From CAUZIZ01 sp965222655 (lineage in GTDB: Bacteria > Acidobacteriota > UBA6911 > RPQK01 > JAJDTT01), in NCBI GenBank assembly GCA_965222655.1, contig CBDCUP010000022.1, positions 1,240,001-1,304,000 of the forward strand: a stretch of DNA of 64,000 bases. The letters are read 5' to 3'. The notes under the pieces are model-generated. The model worked only from the letters and a program-made list of their open reading frames with translations, made no database searches and was not told the DNA's origin. A program made the position numbers and the translations under genes. Of this stretch, positions 9,397 to 18,159 are shown in pieces (within the stretch, counting starts at the first letter, position 1; each line of letters starts with the position of its first letter).

Positions 9397-10299
9397 CTAG
9401 CCCTCCCGCAAGCGTCGGGCCGCCTCCGCCACCAGCGGATACACCAGCACCCGTTTCGGCGCTGCCGCCTCGCTCCGCGCCAGCCGATCCTCTCGCTTCC
9501 CGCCCCGCGTGCTCCCCAGCTCGATCCAGTTCGCCCCCCGATAGCAGCTGCCCCGGTAGCGCTCCGGATCCACCAACGTCTCCACCAAAAACACCTCGAC
9601 CCCGTAGCTCCGGGGCCAGTCCAGCGCCAGCTGCCGCACGGCCCGCGATAAGATCCGGCTCGCCAGGTTCTTGACCTGGACCCAGGGCAACACTAAATAG
9701 CGACTGTTCGAGACCACGTGCACCAGCTGGCGCGTCCGCGCCTCCGCCTCCCATCCGATCCAGCGGTCGCGCGCCGCAATCCGCCAGGCCGCGCTCGAAA
9801 ACTGCACGCAGGCCACCACCCGCCCCGCCGGCTCCGAGGCGTAGACCAGGTAGCGCAGATGCGCCCCGAACGGCACCCGGTGGCCTAGATAGTGGTAGCG
9901 CCCCACCAGCTCCCGGAACAGCCCTCGTTGCTCCGGCGTCCGAACCGGCTGCAGCTGAATCTCGCCCAGGTCCCGGGCCGTGCCCACCAGCCGGGGACCC
10001 GGCTCTCCCCGCGCCGTCACCGGTACCCCGGTCGCTTTCCCCGGCGGCCGCCCCAGCCGCTTGGGGGGCAACACCAGCCCCCCCTGGCTCTCCAGCTTCT
10101 CCAGAAACTCCCGGCACTCCCGCGCTTTCAGCGACCCCGTGCGGCGCTTCCACCCCAGCAACTCGCACACGGTGGCGGCCAGTTCCATCCGGCTCAGACC
10201 CCCACACGTCCCCACGATCTCCCGGATCAGGGCCTGCTCCGCTTTGCCCACCTCATGACCTAGGAATCGCGGCGCTTTGCTCTCCACACCCTCTGCCAC
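9397..10299 (-). CDS. DUF4338 (Druantia DruA-like) domain protein, IS-borne
   Basis: A 300-residue protein. Residues 1-90 are an N-terminal winged-helix-like segment (LSRMELAATVCELLGW, KARECREFLEKLESQG). A DUF4338 domain follows, with motifs YHYLGHRVPFGAHLRYLVYA, GRVVACVQFSSAAW, NSRYLVLPWVQVKNLASRIL and LVETLVDPERYRGSCYRGANW. DUF4338 includes DruA of the Druantia anti-phage system. Here it lies first within an ISKra4 element, immediately before the transposase, so it is probably a transposition accessory protein, not a defence gene. Its molecular role is not known to me. It is complete, with no frameshift. Confidence 0.85.
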   Translation of the reverse strand: MAEGVESKAPRFLGHEVGKAEQALIREIVGTCGGLSRMELAATVCELLGWKRRTGSLKARECREFLEKLESQGGLVLPPKRLGRPPGKATGVPVTARGEPGPRLVGTARDLGEIQLQPVRTPEQRGLFRELVGRYHYLGHRVPFGAHLRYLVYASEPAGRVVACVQFSSAAWRIAARDRWIGWEAEARTRQLVHVVSNSRYLVLPWVQVKNLASRILSRAVRQLALDWPRSYGVEVFLVETLVDPERYRGSCYRGANWIELGSTRGGKREDRLARSEAAAPKRVLVYPLVAEAARRLREG

Positions 10300-10578
10300 A
10301 AACCTACGCTAGCAAACCGACGCACAAATGTCCAGTGCTTTTTTCCCTCTTTCAATTTTTCATCGCACCGGGATTCCACCGACTCACAGCGGGCAGAGTC
10401 TCAGGCCCGGCCCGGCGGCTATCCGAGCGCACCGCAATCCGACGCGTTTTAGCCGACTTATGCCCTTCGCCAAGCCTTATCTCGCCCAAAAGCGCCACTC
10501 GCTACGATTCGGACCCGGCTAACCTATTGTCAATAAAGGATAATGGTTCGCTCTAAAAGAGCCGCACCCAAATGATTC

Positions 10579-10748
10579 CTAGCTTCAGACTCCAGTGCGA
10601 CGCGGGTTTGGTCGCCCTTGAAGCCGGCCCTAAGTCCCAAGTTTACCAATCTGTAGCGCTGCCGCGAGCAGCATGCAGCATTCTATTCGGAGTGGATCTG
10701 GAATGCCACTGTCCGTTGCGCACGACTCCAGGAATGTCTGTTGAAGAT
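10579..10748. other. Displaced 5' region of the mannonate-dehydratase-like gene
   Basis: Before the ISKra4 insertion this sequence lay directly upstream of ATG 7670. Its minus strand supplies an AGGAA ribosome site about 8 bp from that ATG when the element is removed. No gene is seen. Confidence 0.6.
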
Positions 10749-11067
10749 GGTTCATCCGGTAAATGGGGAGGTGCCGCCAGTCAAAGGCAGGCCGTGGAAA
10801 CTGCCGCACTATGCAAACCGTGGAAAAACAACTAGTTCTGGAGGAGAACTGGCAAGTGCTCGCAGTTGTTTTTCCACCGTTCGCACAGCGCTTGGAAAAC
10901 TCCGTATCACGGGCTTGCTGGCCCAGTTCGATGTCGCTCGGAGTTTTCCACAGTTCCCACGGCCTCTGCTACTGCAGCCGACTATATTGACAAGCGAACG
11001 GGGAACCAGATTTGGGATCCGGAAAGCGACGAACCACGTTCCCACCTCCCCATTTACCGGATGACCC
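10749..11067 (+). mobile_element. 319-bp MITE, copy 1
   Basis: Terminal inverted repeats (CATCCGGTAAATGGGGAGG) occur at both ends, with an 8-bp target duplication TTGAAGAT (10741-10748 and 11068-11075). Internally it has two long inverted repeats: GTGGAAAAACAACT / AGTTGTTTTTCCAC and TGGAAAACTCCG / CGGAGTTTTCCA. It has no transposase. Near-identical copies lie at 36567-36884 and 48453-48771 (inverted). Confidence 0.95.
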
Positions 11068-11106
11068 TTGAAGATCCGGTCGAGAGAATGCCAAGAGTAA
11101 GCCGTT

Positions 11107-11136
11107 TTGAGCAGGCAGGACATGCTATGCTATAGA
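11107..11136 (+). promoter_or_regulatory. Candidate sigma-70 promoter of tRNA-Ser(GGA)
   Basis: TTGAGC (11107-11112), an 18-bp spacer, then TATAGA (11131-11136), placing the start a few bases before the tRNA at 11151. Confidence 0.5.
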
Positions 11137-11150
11137 AGCCATACGGCGGT

Positions 11151-11241
<91 letters not shown>

Positions 11242-11309
11242 ATGGCAAGTCCCATTCATCCTGCGTTGATCCGCTGACACCCTCATCAGTATCGTGAGAG
11301 ATTTTCGCG

Positions 11310-11586
11310 GAGGCAAGACGTTACCTTAGCAGAATATACAGCCTTGTTACATATCAAGCGATGATCGACGACGCAGTTGGTTTGGATGCGTACCCCAGGG
11401 CGCTGAAAGCCGCCATGAGGCCCAGAGCAAACGTGGTCGATTTAGGGGCCGGAACTGGCATTATGTCGCTGCTGCTTGCTAATTCGGAGAAAGTCGTGTG
11501 TACACGGTTGAGCCCGATGATGTCTTCACATTGCCCGTGAGAACGTGTCGGCCAACGATATGGCTGACCGAATCGAGTTCATTTAG
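11310..11586 (+). pseudogene. SAM-dependent methyltransferase fragment (PRMT-like), truncated
   Basis: One frame gives SRIYSLVTYQAMIDDAVGLD, then the motif-I-like VVDLGAGTGIMSLLLA typical of protein-arginine-methyltransferase-like enzymes. A shift of frame then gives ARENVSANDMADRIEFI. The frame changes and the sequence stops at the left end of the IS200-type remnant, so only the N-terminal half of a Rossmann fold survives. Confidence 0.55.
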
Positions 11587-11587
11587 G

Positions 11588-12195
11588 GTCCCATTCGGGG
11601 ATGGCTGAACCCCCTCGCCTTTAGGCGAAGCCTTCAGGAGGCTTGGGGTACAGTGTGGGGGGTGGGGGAATACCGTCGCTCATCGGATGCAGTGTATCGG
11701 CTTCGGTACCACTTTGTGTTTGTCACGAAGTACCGCAAGCCGGTGCTACGAGGGGAGGTGGCGCAGGAGGTACGGAGTTTAACGCGGGAGGTGTGCCAGT
11801 TCTATGACATCGAGATTGTGAAAGGGCACATTCGTCCGGATCACGTGCATCTATTGTTTATTGTTGGACGTGCCTCCGAAGTGGGCGCCGAGCCGAGTGA
11901 TGCAGGCGATCAAGGGCAAGACGCCGCATCATTTATTGCAGGAGTATCGAAGACTGCGAACGGAGTTCTGGGGTCGGCATCTTTGGGCGAGAGGTTGTTT
12001 TGTGGCGTCGATGGGAGATGTCAGCGATGAGATGGTAGCCCACCACATTGAAACGCAAGATGCCGAGGCCCAGGAGGACGATTTTCGGGTGAACGAGTAG
12101 GGAGGCTGCATCGGGAGGCGAGGTCTTTAGGCGACTTTGGTCGCAGGTCGAATCCACGGCCTTAGGCGCTGGAGAGGTGACCTCAAGAACATGCC
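11588..12195 (+). mobile_element. IS200/IS605-type element, degenerate
   Basis: The left end shows the imperfect hairpin CGCCTTTAGGCG followed by CTTCAGGAGG, as in IS200-family subterminal palindromes. It is followed by a TnpA (Y1) gene. The right boundary is not defined; I place it after the GC-rich stretch past the transposase. The left 45 bp is shared with non-coding repeats at 19271 and 28695. Confidence 0.65.
11653..12100 (+). pseudogene. tnpA: IS200-type TnpA (Y1) transposase, frameshifted
   Basis: The N-terminal frame has YRLRYHFVFVTKYRKPVL, and the HUH motif appears as RPDHVHLLF (His-x-His). A frameshift near 11865-11875 moves the rest to another frame: DVPPKWAPSRVMQAIKG, then EFWGRHLWARGCFVASMGDV, whose final helix should carry the catalytic Tyr (VAHHIETQ region). 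Length across both frames is close to the normal 130-150 residues. It is inactive unless a frameshift joins the parts. Confidence 0.85.
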
Positions 12196-12464
12196 GAGAC
12201 AGAAGCACTTGCAATCCAAGGAACTGCTCAGGAAGAGTCGCAGCTGGCCTGGGCTCGACTGCGGGTCCCGGGAGCTAGTTCAACCAGGGTATTGGATCGG
12301 CCAGAGGTGAATCTGCCCGTTTCCGACACAGCTCGGTTGCGCCACCCTCGGGTTGGATTCAGAGTCGGGACACAGGCCAGTCAGATTGCGGAACATCACT
12401 CGTCGGCTCGATAGTGGTGGTAGAATCTGCTGTTAGGGTTTCACCGAATTGGACACGAGCACCG
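12196..12464. other. Intergenic, nothing recognised
   Basis: Lies between the IS200 remnant and the cupin-domain gene. No coding signal was identified. Confidence 0.4.
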
Positions 12465-13820
12465 ATGAATTTCAAACAGTTCGCCGCCCTGGGTGAGACG
12501 ATCCGAAGGAGACTCTTCCAAGCAAATGATGACGAATGTCAACTTGCACCTATTGCCGCTTCTGCACTCTCCTGCGCGAAGTTGGAAACTGATTTCGACC
12601 TCGGAGCAATCGCGGAGTTCCTGAGAACTACCCAGATCAAGCAACAGCCTGGTACAACCTTTAGCAACCTGCCTCCGATTGTCTATCGCTGTGACTCCTT
12701 CTACATTGAGTTGCTGGTCTGGACCGAGGCAAGTACTACCGTCCATGAACATGCATTCTCGGGTGCCTTCCGTGTACTGGTTGGGTCGAGTATCCATACC
12801 GAGTACGAGTTTGAACAAGGGCAGCGTATTAGCTCCCGGCTTTTGCTGGGTCGCACGCGCTTCAAGGGCATCGAGTTGCTGAAGCAAGGAGATGTTAGAC
12901 GAATTAGGTCGGGTCGGAATGGACTGCTGCACGGGCTCTTTCATCTCGACAGACCCTCGGTCACGCTGGTTGTACGCGATATAGAACCCTGGGCGACGCC
13001 GCAATACTCAATCCTCAAGCCGAGTTTCGCCTACGCAGAAGAAGAGCTGGCCGCAGACGCGCGTGTCAGCCTGATCTGCAGACTGCTTTCGGTAGCACGG
13101 ACTCTCAACCCTTCCCAGGCTACGCAGGTGTTAATTGAGCAGGTACCCCGACTGGACTTTCCTCGCCTGTTCATGATTCTGAAGTCCAACCACCAGCTGT
13201 TGAACAGGGAAGAAGACTGGGAGAATTTCCTTGCACGAGTTCGCCACCGGCACGGAAAACTCGCGGAATACCTGATAGATGTAGTGCAAACCGCAAGGTG
13301 CGAGTGGTCGATTCTCACTACACGGGATGATGTGACGGACCCCGATCTGCGTTTTTTTTTAGCCCTCTTACTGAATGCACCCTCAAAGGATGAGATCCGT
13401 CAACTCATGTGCCAAAGATTTCAGAAGGACGACCCGGATTCCCGGTGTGCTCACTGGCTCACCCTCCTCTGCAAGGTAGGCAAGAAGAAGAGCATGGCGA
13501 ATGCGCTCTTCGGTCTTGCAGAACAGGCAAACCTAGCCAGCCGGTTCACCACCCGCCTCGCGGCAGCGTTCCCGTTTGATCCCGACGATCCAACCATGGA
13601 GACGGTGTTCCTGACCGTAATCGAAGGGTTGGACGCTCAACAGATGATGACTCGCCTTATTGGACGGTTCCCTACTAAAGATGTCGAAGAAAATCGGGTC
13701 GGCCTATTGGAAACACACAAGAGGCTGACAGAGCTATCCGAACTGAGACCATTGCTTTCCATCTCCAGCGGCGACAGCAATTGCACCGGTGCGGCTCCGA
13801 AAGCTCGCAGAATACGCTAA
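12465..13820 (+). CDS. Cupin-domain protein of unknown function
   Basis: A 451-residue protein from ATG 12465 (MNFKQFAALGE); a GTG at 12414 would add 17 residues. No signal peptide. A cysteine-dioxygenase-like cupin is visible at about residues 85-190: TVHEHAFSGAFRVLVGSS with the His-x-His metal ligands, then LLHGLFHLDRPSVTLVVR with a later His. The C-terminal 250 residues are helical and resemble nothing I recognise. The last residues run up to an IS256 remnant at 13826, so the native C terminus may have been altered. Substrate unknown. Confidence 0.6.
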   Translation: MNFKQFAALGETIRRRLFQANDDECQLAPIAASALSCAKLETDFDLGAIAEFLRTTQIKQQPGTTFSNLPPIVYRCDSFYIELLVWTEASTTVHEHAFSGAFRVLVGSSIHTEYEFEQGQRISSRLLLGRTRFKGIELLKQGDVRRIRSGRNGLLHGLFHLDRPSVTLVVRDIEPWATPQYSILKPSFAYAEEELAADARVSLICRLLSVARTLNPSQATQVLIEQVPRLDFPRLFMILKSNHQLLNREEDWENFLARVRHRHGKLAEYLIDVVQTARCEWSILTTRDDVTDPDLRFFLALLLNAPSKDEIRQLMCQRFQKDDPDSRCAHWLTLLCKVGKKKSMANALFGLAEQANLASRFTTRLAAAFPFDPDDPTMETVFLTVIEGLDAQQMMTRLIGRFPTKDVEENRVGLLETHKRLTELSELRPLLSISSGDSNCTGAAPKARRIR

Positions 13821-13825
13821 TGAAG

Positions 13826-14030
13826 CAGAAGGCGGCTCAGCGGTTCGGTGATCTCACTGACCTTGCGCGTGGAGACGCCCGTGACGTACTTCTCGGCGAT
13901 GGAGCGAGTGGGTGCGAGCCCTCCGTGAGCCAGGTTCTGGCGTATGGTGGCGGTCGAGCGGCCTTCTGCTCCCAGATCTTCTGGGAGGTCTCGTACCAGC
14001 TGTTGGTCTATTTGCCAAAAACTGGGGAAT
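13826..14030 (-). pseudogene. IS256-type transposase fragment
   Basis: The minus strand reads AEKYVTGVSTRKVSEITEPL, matching the block AEMYVMGVSTRKVTEITEQL of the intact IS256-type transposase at 37.2-38.4 kb. Only a roughly 200-bp internal fragment remains, in mixed frames. Confidence 0.7.
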
Positions 14031-14145
14031 TCTAAATGGCCAGCCACAACCGCAAGTTCGGCTTATCTGATCGTGGTGGTACACCTCATTGCTGCTCTTT
14101 CATTGACGTTGGGTTCTTGCACTCGCACCAGCGCATTAGTCGCCT

Positions 14146-15262
14146 CTGGGGTATCCATTTAACCGGACCCATCCGGGCCGGCAGTTCTCCAGGGGCGGTT
14201 CGCTGGAGGGCGATCCAGGCTCGGCGGGTGCCCGCGCGCCTGGGGCGGCGTGGGCGACACCGCCCGGGGCCGCTTGGTGGCGATAAGGTCCTGGTAGCGT
14301 AGCGGCTCGTGGGCAGCGGCGAGTTCGAGCACCCGGTAGAAGACCATCCCGCGGCTTCGGGAGCGTCGGCGGTTGAAGCGGAACACGAACTCATCCAGGT
14401 AGCTGGCCAGGTGGGCGGGCTCCACCGATCCTTGGTGGGTGCCCAGCAGCCACCGCTTGGCCAGTGAGGCGACACGGTGCACCGCGGGCAGTAGCTCGCC
14501 GGTATCCTCCCCGCGGGCCCGGGCCGCCCGCTGGCTGCGTCGAGCATGGACGTAGCCGAGCTTCTCCAGACCGTGGTAACCCTGCCAGCCGTCGGTGAAG
14601 ACCGTCGCGCCCGGCTCAACGTGATCTGTCACGAACGGGTGCAGCGACGCGGCCGACGCATCAGCCAGCGGCAGCATGCGGCAGCGGCCAAGCCCTTTCG
14701 GCTCCCGGACCTCCACCGCGATGCCGGTCAGCACCTTCTTGCCCCTGGCCCGGCCACCTGCCAGCCCCGGCTGCTCACCGCCGATGTAGGTCTCATCCAC
14801 CTCCACCATGCCGGCTAGTCGGTCGCGGCCCCGGCGCACCAGCACCGACCGCAGCCGATGCAGCATGGCCCACGCGGTCTGGTAGGAGCCGATCTCGAGC
14901 GTCCGCTTCAGGCTCAGCGCCGAGATCCCGTCTTTGCCCGTGGCGAACAGCCAGCAGGCATTGAACCATACCGTGAGCGGCGTGCGCGTCCGGTCAAAGA
15001 TCGTGCCCGCAGTCACCGAACTACGGCCGCCGCACCCGGAGCACCTGAAGCGCCCATCGCCCAGCCGCCAGCCACCATCGTGGCCGCAGTCCGCGCAAGC
15101 GAAGCCAGCGGGCCATCGCAGCCACTCCAAGTAGTCCAGACAGTCCGCATCGGTGCGGAACCAGGCCTGGAACTCGCCCACGGACCTCGGATAGTGCGTG
15201 CCAGCACGAGGGTGATCCACCGCCTCAGCCTACATTCAGTCCGGTTAAATGGATACCCCAGA
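14146..15262 (-). mobile_element. IS1595-family insertion sequence
   Basis: A 1,117-bp element. Inverted repeats GGGGTATCCATTTAACCGG at the left and their exact reverse at the right. An 8-bp duplication AGTCGCCT flanks it (14138-14145 and 15263-15270). Its base and codon use is much more GC-rich than that of the interrupted HTTM gene, suggesting recent arrival. Confidence 0.93.
14159..15220 (-). CDS. IS1595 family transposase
   Basis: A 353-residue ISXO2/IS1595-type transposase. The N-terminal zinc ribbon has CADCGH and CSGCGG. The DDE/N core follows with VEVDETYIGG, TVFTDGWQGYHGL and the C-terminal HRVASLAKRWLLGTHQGSV and FVFRFNRRR blocks. The Gly/Ala/Arg-rich composition resembles high-GC (actinobacterial-type) relatives. 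It is intact and occupies almost all of the element. Confidence 0.93.
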   Translation of the reverse strand: MDHPRAGTHYPRSVGEFQAWFRTDADCLDYLEWLRWPAGFACADCGHDGGWRLGDGRFRCSGCGGRSSVTAGTIFDRTRTPLTVWFNACWLFATGKDGISALSLKRTLEIGSYQTAWAMLHRLRSVLVRRGRDRLAGMVEVDETYIGGEQPGLAGGRARGKKVLTGIAVEVREPKGLGRCRMLPLADASAASLHPFVTDHVEPGATVFTDGWQGYHGLEKLGYVHARRSQRAARARGEDTGELLPAVHRVASLAKRWLLGTHQGSVEPAHLASYLDEFVFRFNRRRSRSRGMVFYRVLELAAAHEPLRYQDLIATKRPRAVSPTPPQARGHPPSLDRPPANRPWRTAGPDGSG

Positions 15263-15962
15263 AGTCGCCTTCCTCACATTGTTGTCGCTGCGCCACCGCA
15301 ACTCGGTAGTATTCCATGCAGGCGACGTTTTCATTCAATTGGTTACGTTCCTGATCATCTTCTCGCGGTTGGGCCACGCTCTTTCGTTATATTAGTCGCT
15401 GGCGTTTGCGGGAAGATCGGAGGAGCTGTTAGGCAATTCCCAGGTGTCGCCGACGGGCCCTTTGGAAAGTGAGAGGCTCGACTCTACAGTGCAGAGCACC
15501 AACTGGGATTCACCATGGTGTGAGCGGCTGAAGCAGCTGCAAGTCGGCATCGTGTATATTCACGCCACGCTCTGGAAGCTCCGATCAGACCTCTGGCGGG
15601 GGGAACCGCGGTATATTTCCCTACTCAAGACAGGAGTTTCTCCAGGCTGAGACCACCGATGTTGTTACTGCGGCCTATTGTCACCCTTCTGGCTACCTTG
15701 GAGTACGATCACAATCGAGATGGGCTTGGGGACCCTTGTCTGGATTCGTGAACTTCGTTACCCAGTGTCTTGTTCTTGGAACCACGAGATTTGGAGCGGT
15801 GATCGCCTCTACGCTCGCGTAACCCCAGCGGCCTCGTATCGGCACAGCATGAGCGAGAGGTGAGAACACCTCGAGAAGAGTAGAAGAGCAGTTCTATGCT
15901 GCTGTCGCTTCAATCTTAAAGAGGATTGCAAGTAGGGCGCCGACTCTCAAAAGCAAACGCCG

Positions 15963-16340
15963 CTAGTTGGGCGGCACCGGAAGCACCGAATGTCACTTAC
16001 ACACTTTTCGCCCCTGGAAATGTCTGGACGAAGATGAACCTCAATCCGTCAGGTGACAGCAAATGGGAGGGTTTTACCTTGGACAAAGAAAATGTCGGGT
16101 TTCCACGCCCACTCGCCGACGACATGGTGCCCTCCATTCCGAATGGCGACTATAGGCTCGAGCTTAAAGGTTTAGATGCGCGTAACACGGTGTTTATCAG
16201 TTTCAAAAGGCCACATTGCGCAGTTGACGCTCCGCAACAATGGACCGGCAGCAACCATCGAGGTGAAAAACGAGGCAGGGGAACCTCTTGCCGAGTTTCC
16301 ACAGTTGCCTAGCGGGGTTACATTTACGTCCCGAACCCGA
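15963..16340 (+). pseudogene. Fragment of a paralogue of the 29.1-kb secreted protein (left part)
   Basis: The frame AAPEAPNVTYTLFAPGNVW, NLNPSGDSKWEGFTL, IPNGDYRLELKGLDARNTVF and ISFK matches residues about 355-440 of the 701-residue protein at 29103-31208. DNA similarity continues through a frameshift to the CTAG where an IS1380 element entered. The match resumes at 19546 after three nested elements. Confidence 0.85.
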
Positions 16341-16344
16341 CTAG

Positions 16345-18156
16345 TCCCAAAATAAGCGCATTTTGAAAACTGACCCCTTTCCGGGTCCTGAGAGGCATTT
16401 TGGAGGCCGAGATTCTAGATTGCTACGCCAAGCCAGTCAAAGCTGGCCTCGTGTTCGGCTCTCCCGCACGCGAATCGCCTAACCTGCCCCCTTGGGCGGC
16501 TCTTTTGGAGACACCTCACCCCCGCTGCCGCGACATTCGAGGCTTTTCCCTCTCCGCTCAGGTAGCCGCTCGTCCTTTCAGCCAGGCACTGCCCTCCAGG
16601 AGAAGACGACTCCAACCATTGACCTCCAGCAGCCGATAGACTCGTCGTCGGCCGGTCCGCAGAATCTGGCAGGGCAGTTCAATAATCTCTCGCAGAAAAC
16701 GGCGATATTGCATCCTCACCAGTTCTCTCGCCTGCAGTCGGGCCGGCAGAAGCAGCCCCATCCAGGCCTTCAGATTCCAGGCCTGGGCCGCAATCACCAG
16801 ATAGGCCCAGTTCGCCACCAACGTATCGGAGGGCATCCTCAACGCCTCGACTCCGTTCTTGAGTTGCTCAATGAGTTTCTCCTGGTCGCAGCGTCGGTTG
16901 TTCTCCCGAACCACTGCTGCCGTCCCCGGCTTCTGGGCCGGGATATTCGTGACGTAAAAGTAATAGTGCCTCTGCGGCAGAAGCCGCTTCTGACCCTTCT
17001 CGACAAGGAGCGTCTTGCGCAAGATCACCAGCCGGTAGGTTCGCTTCGCTCGGCTCGGACGGTAGTCCATCTCCGCGATCTCTTCCCGCTCCAAGGTCAG
17101 CTGCTTAACCCCGCGTGCCTGGACGATCTGCGGCTTCACTTTGGCTCGGACGCACCAGCTCCCTCCAACTCGCCCGGGGCAACGCCTCCGCCCACTGGAT
17201 AAAGCTCGGATAGGCATCGATCCCGAAGTCAAACTCCACCCCCGCTTCCGTCCAGCCGTCAAAATGCCTCGTCAGCGAAAAATCCGTATCCCCGCGCAGG
17301 CGCACCGAGCGAAAACCCGCCTCTCGGACCAACTCGATACTTCGATCCAGCCACTCGGGGGCTCCCTCATGAGAAGGGCGATTGCCCGAACGGTTGACCG
17401 CATACAGCACTTCGCCCGTATTGCCCAGCGTCAGAATCAACGGCGCATAGCCCCACTGACCGTCGTAGCGGACGCCCATCCCTTCCTTGCATTCCCCCTG
17501 GGTCGGGGCCATCGTCCCATCCACGTCGATCTCCGCCCGTTCGAAGAACTTCGCCGGTTGTTGGGCCCAGACCTTGCGGCGGCGCTCATTGACGGCTTCC
17601 ATCAGATCGATCACATCTGCGGCCTCAAAGCGACGCACGAAATCTCCCGCCGTGCTGGGGGCAGGAATCTTCTTTGCTCCTACCGCTTCCAAGAAGCTGA
17701 CACTGTGACGCCGCCTTTCAATATCCTGATACCGGGTCCCTCCCTGGCCACGTTGTAGATCAAGCTCAACACGTGGTCCGATTCCTGGTACGGCTGGTGG
17801 CGTTTGAACAGCTTCACCCCTTCGTCGATGGCTTTCCCCAGCCCGCTCCACTTCACGACTTGTTGCAGCAGCCCCAGACCCCCGCAACTGACGGCCCGAA
17901 TCTTCTCCGACACTTTGTAGCGGATCCCGCCCGCCGAGAGCATGGGGCTCCGATCTTCTCCGTTCCAGCCGGGGCTCAGCCGAGCGGCCACCTCGGCTTT
18001 CCGTTTTCGGATGATTGCGCTATGCTTTTTCTTCACCTGAAATGCCTCCCTGCGGGTTCTTCTGAGGTTCTTTGGCTAACTCCAGAATACCCGTCAGGTC
18101 TGGCGTTTCAGGTGTTTACACGTACTTTAATCTACTTTCATCCACTTCTTTTGGGC
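16345..18156 (-). mobile_element. IS1380-family element, copy 1 (degenerate)
   Basis: A 1,812-bp element flanked by CTAG at 16341-16344 and 18157-18160. Ends read CCCAAAATAAGCGCA on one side and CCCAAAAGAAGTGGA (inverted) on the other, the same ends as copy 2 at 31326-33191. The right CTAG is split by an IS630 element. Confidence 0.9.
16558..18036 (-). pseudogene. IS1380 family transposase, two frameshifts
   Basis: Three frames together match the intact 506-residue transposase at 31446-32966. The N-terminal segment (17740-18036) ends in a shift after HVLSLIYNVA. The middle segment carries EIDVDGTMAPT and RLRGDTDFSL. A second shift near 17130-17170 leads to the C-terminal segment with ENNRRCDQEKLIEQLKNGVE. 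All catalytic blocks exist but in separate frames. Confidence 0.92.
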
Positions 18157-18159
18157 CTA

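Larger units (their letters stand above)
7681..10569 (-). mobile_element. ISKra4-type insertion sequence carrying a DUF4338 (DruA-like) gene
   Basis: A complete 2,889-bp element. The terminal inverted repeat GGGTGCGGCTCTTTTAGA is at 7681-7698 and, inverted, at 10552-10569. A 9-bp target duplication AAATGATTC flanks it (7672-7680 and 10570-10578). It encodes a DUF4338 protein followed by the transposase, both on the minus strand and both uninterrupted. It inserted between the ribosome site and start codon of the mannonate-dehydratase-like gene. Base composition is clearly richer in GC than its surroundings. Confidence 0.93.
14054..15830 (+). pseudogene. HTTM-domain membrane protein, interrupted by IS1595 and decayed
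   Basis: Removing the IS1595 element (14146-15262 plus one AGTCGCCT) joins GSCTRTSALVA to FLTLLSLRHRNSVVFHAGD, the signature of HTTM proteins (vitamin K-dependent carboxylase-like transmembrane domain). The frame then meets an amber stop after LGHALSLY and continues with SPWCERLKQLQVGIVYIHA, and later IEMGLGTLVWIRELRYP. A deletion or shift follows before EPRDLER. The minus-strand fragment at 21.0-21.5 kb is a homologous C-terminal half. No N-terminal start is found. Confidence 0.7.

Noticed and set aside
8664..9674. A 336-codon Pro/Ala/Ser-rich plus-strand frame
   Set aside because: Low-complexity shadow of the GC-rich ISKra4 transposase.
9397..10299. A Druantia defence system
   Set aside because: Only the DruA-like domain is present, inside an IS; no DruE-type helicase or other Druantia gene is nearby.
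10749..11067. Origin-like DnaA boxes in the MITE (TTTTCCACA)
   Set aside because: Only near-matches inside a hairpin repeated in each MITE copy; no AT-rich unwinding region or dnaA/dnaN nearby.
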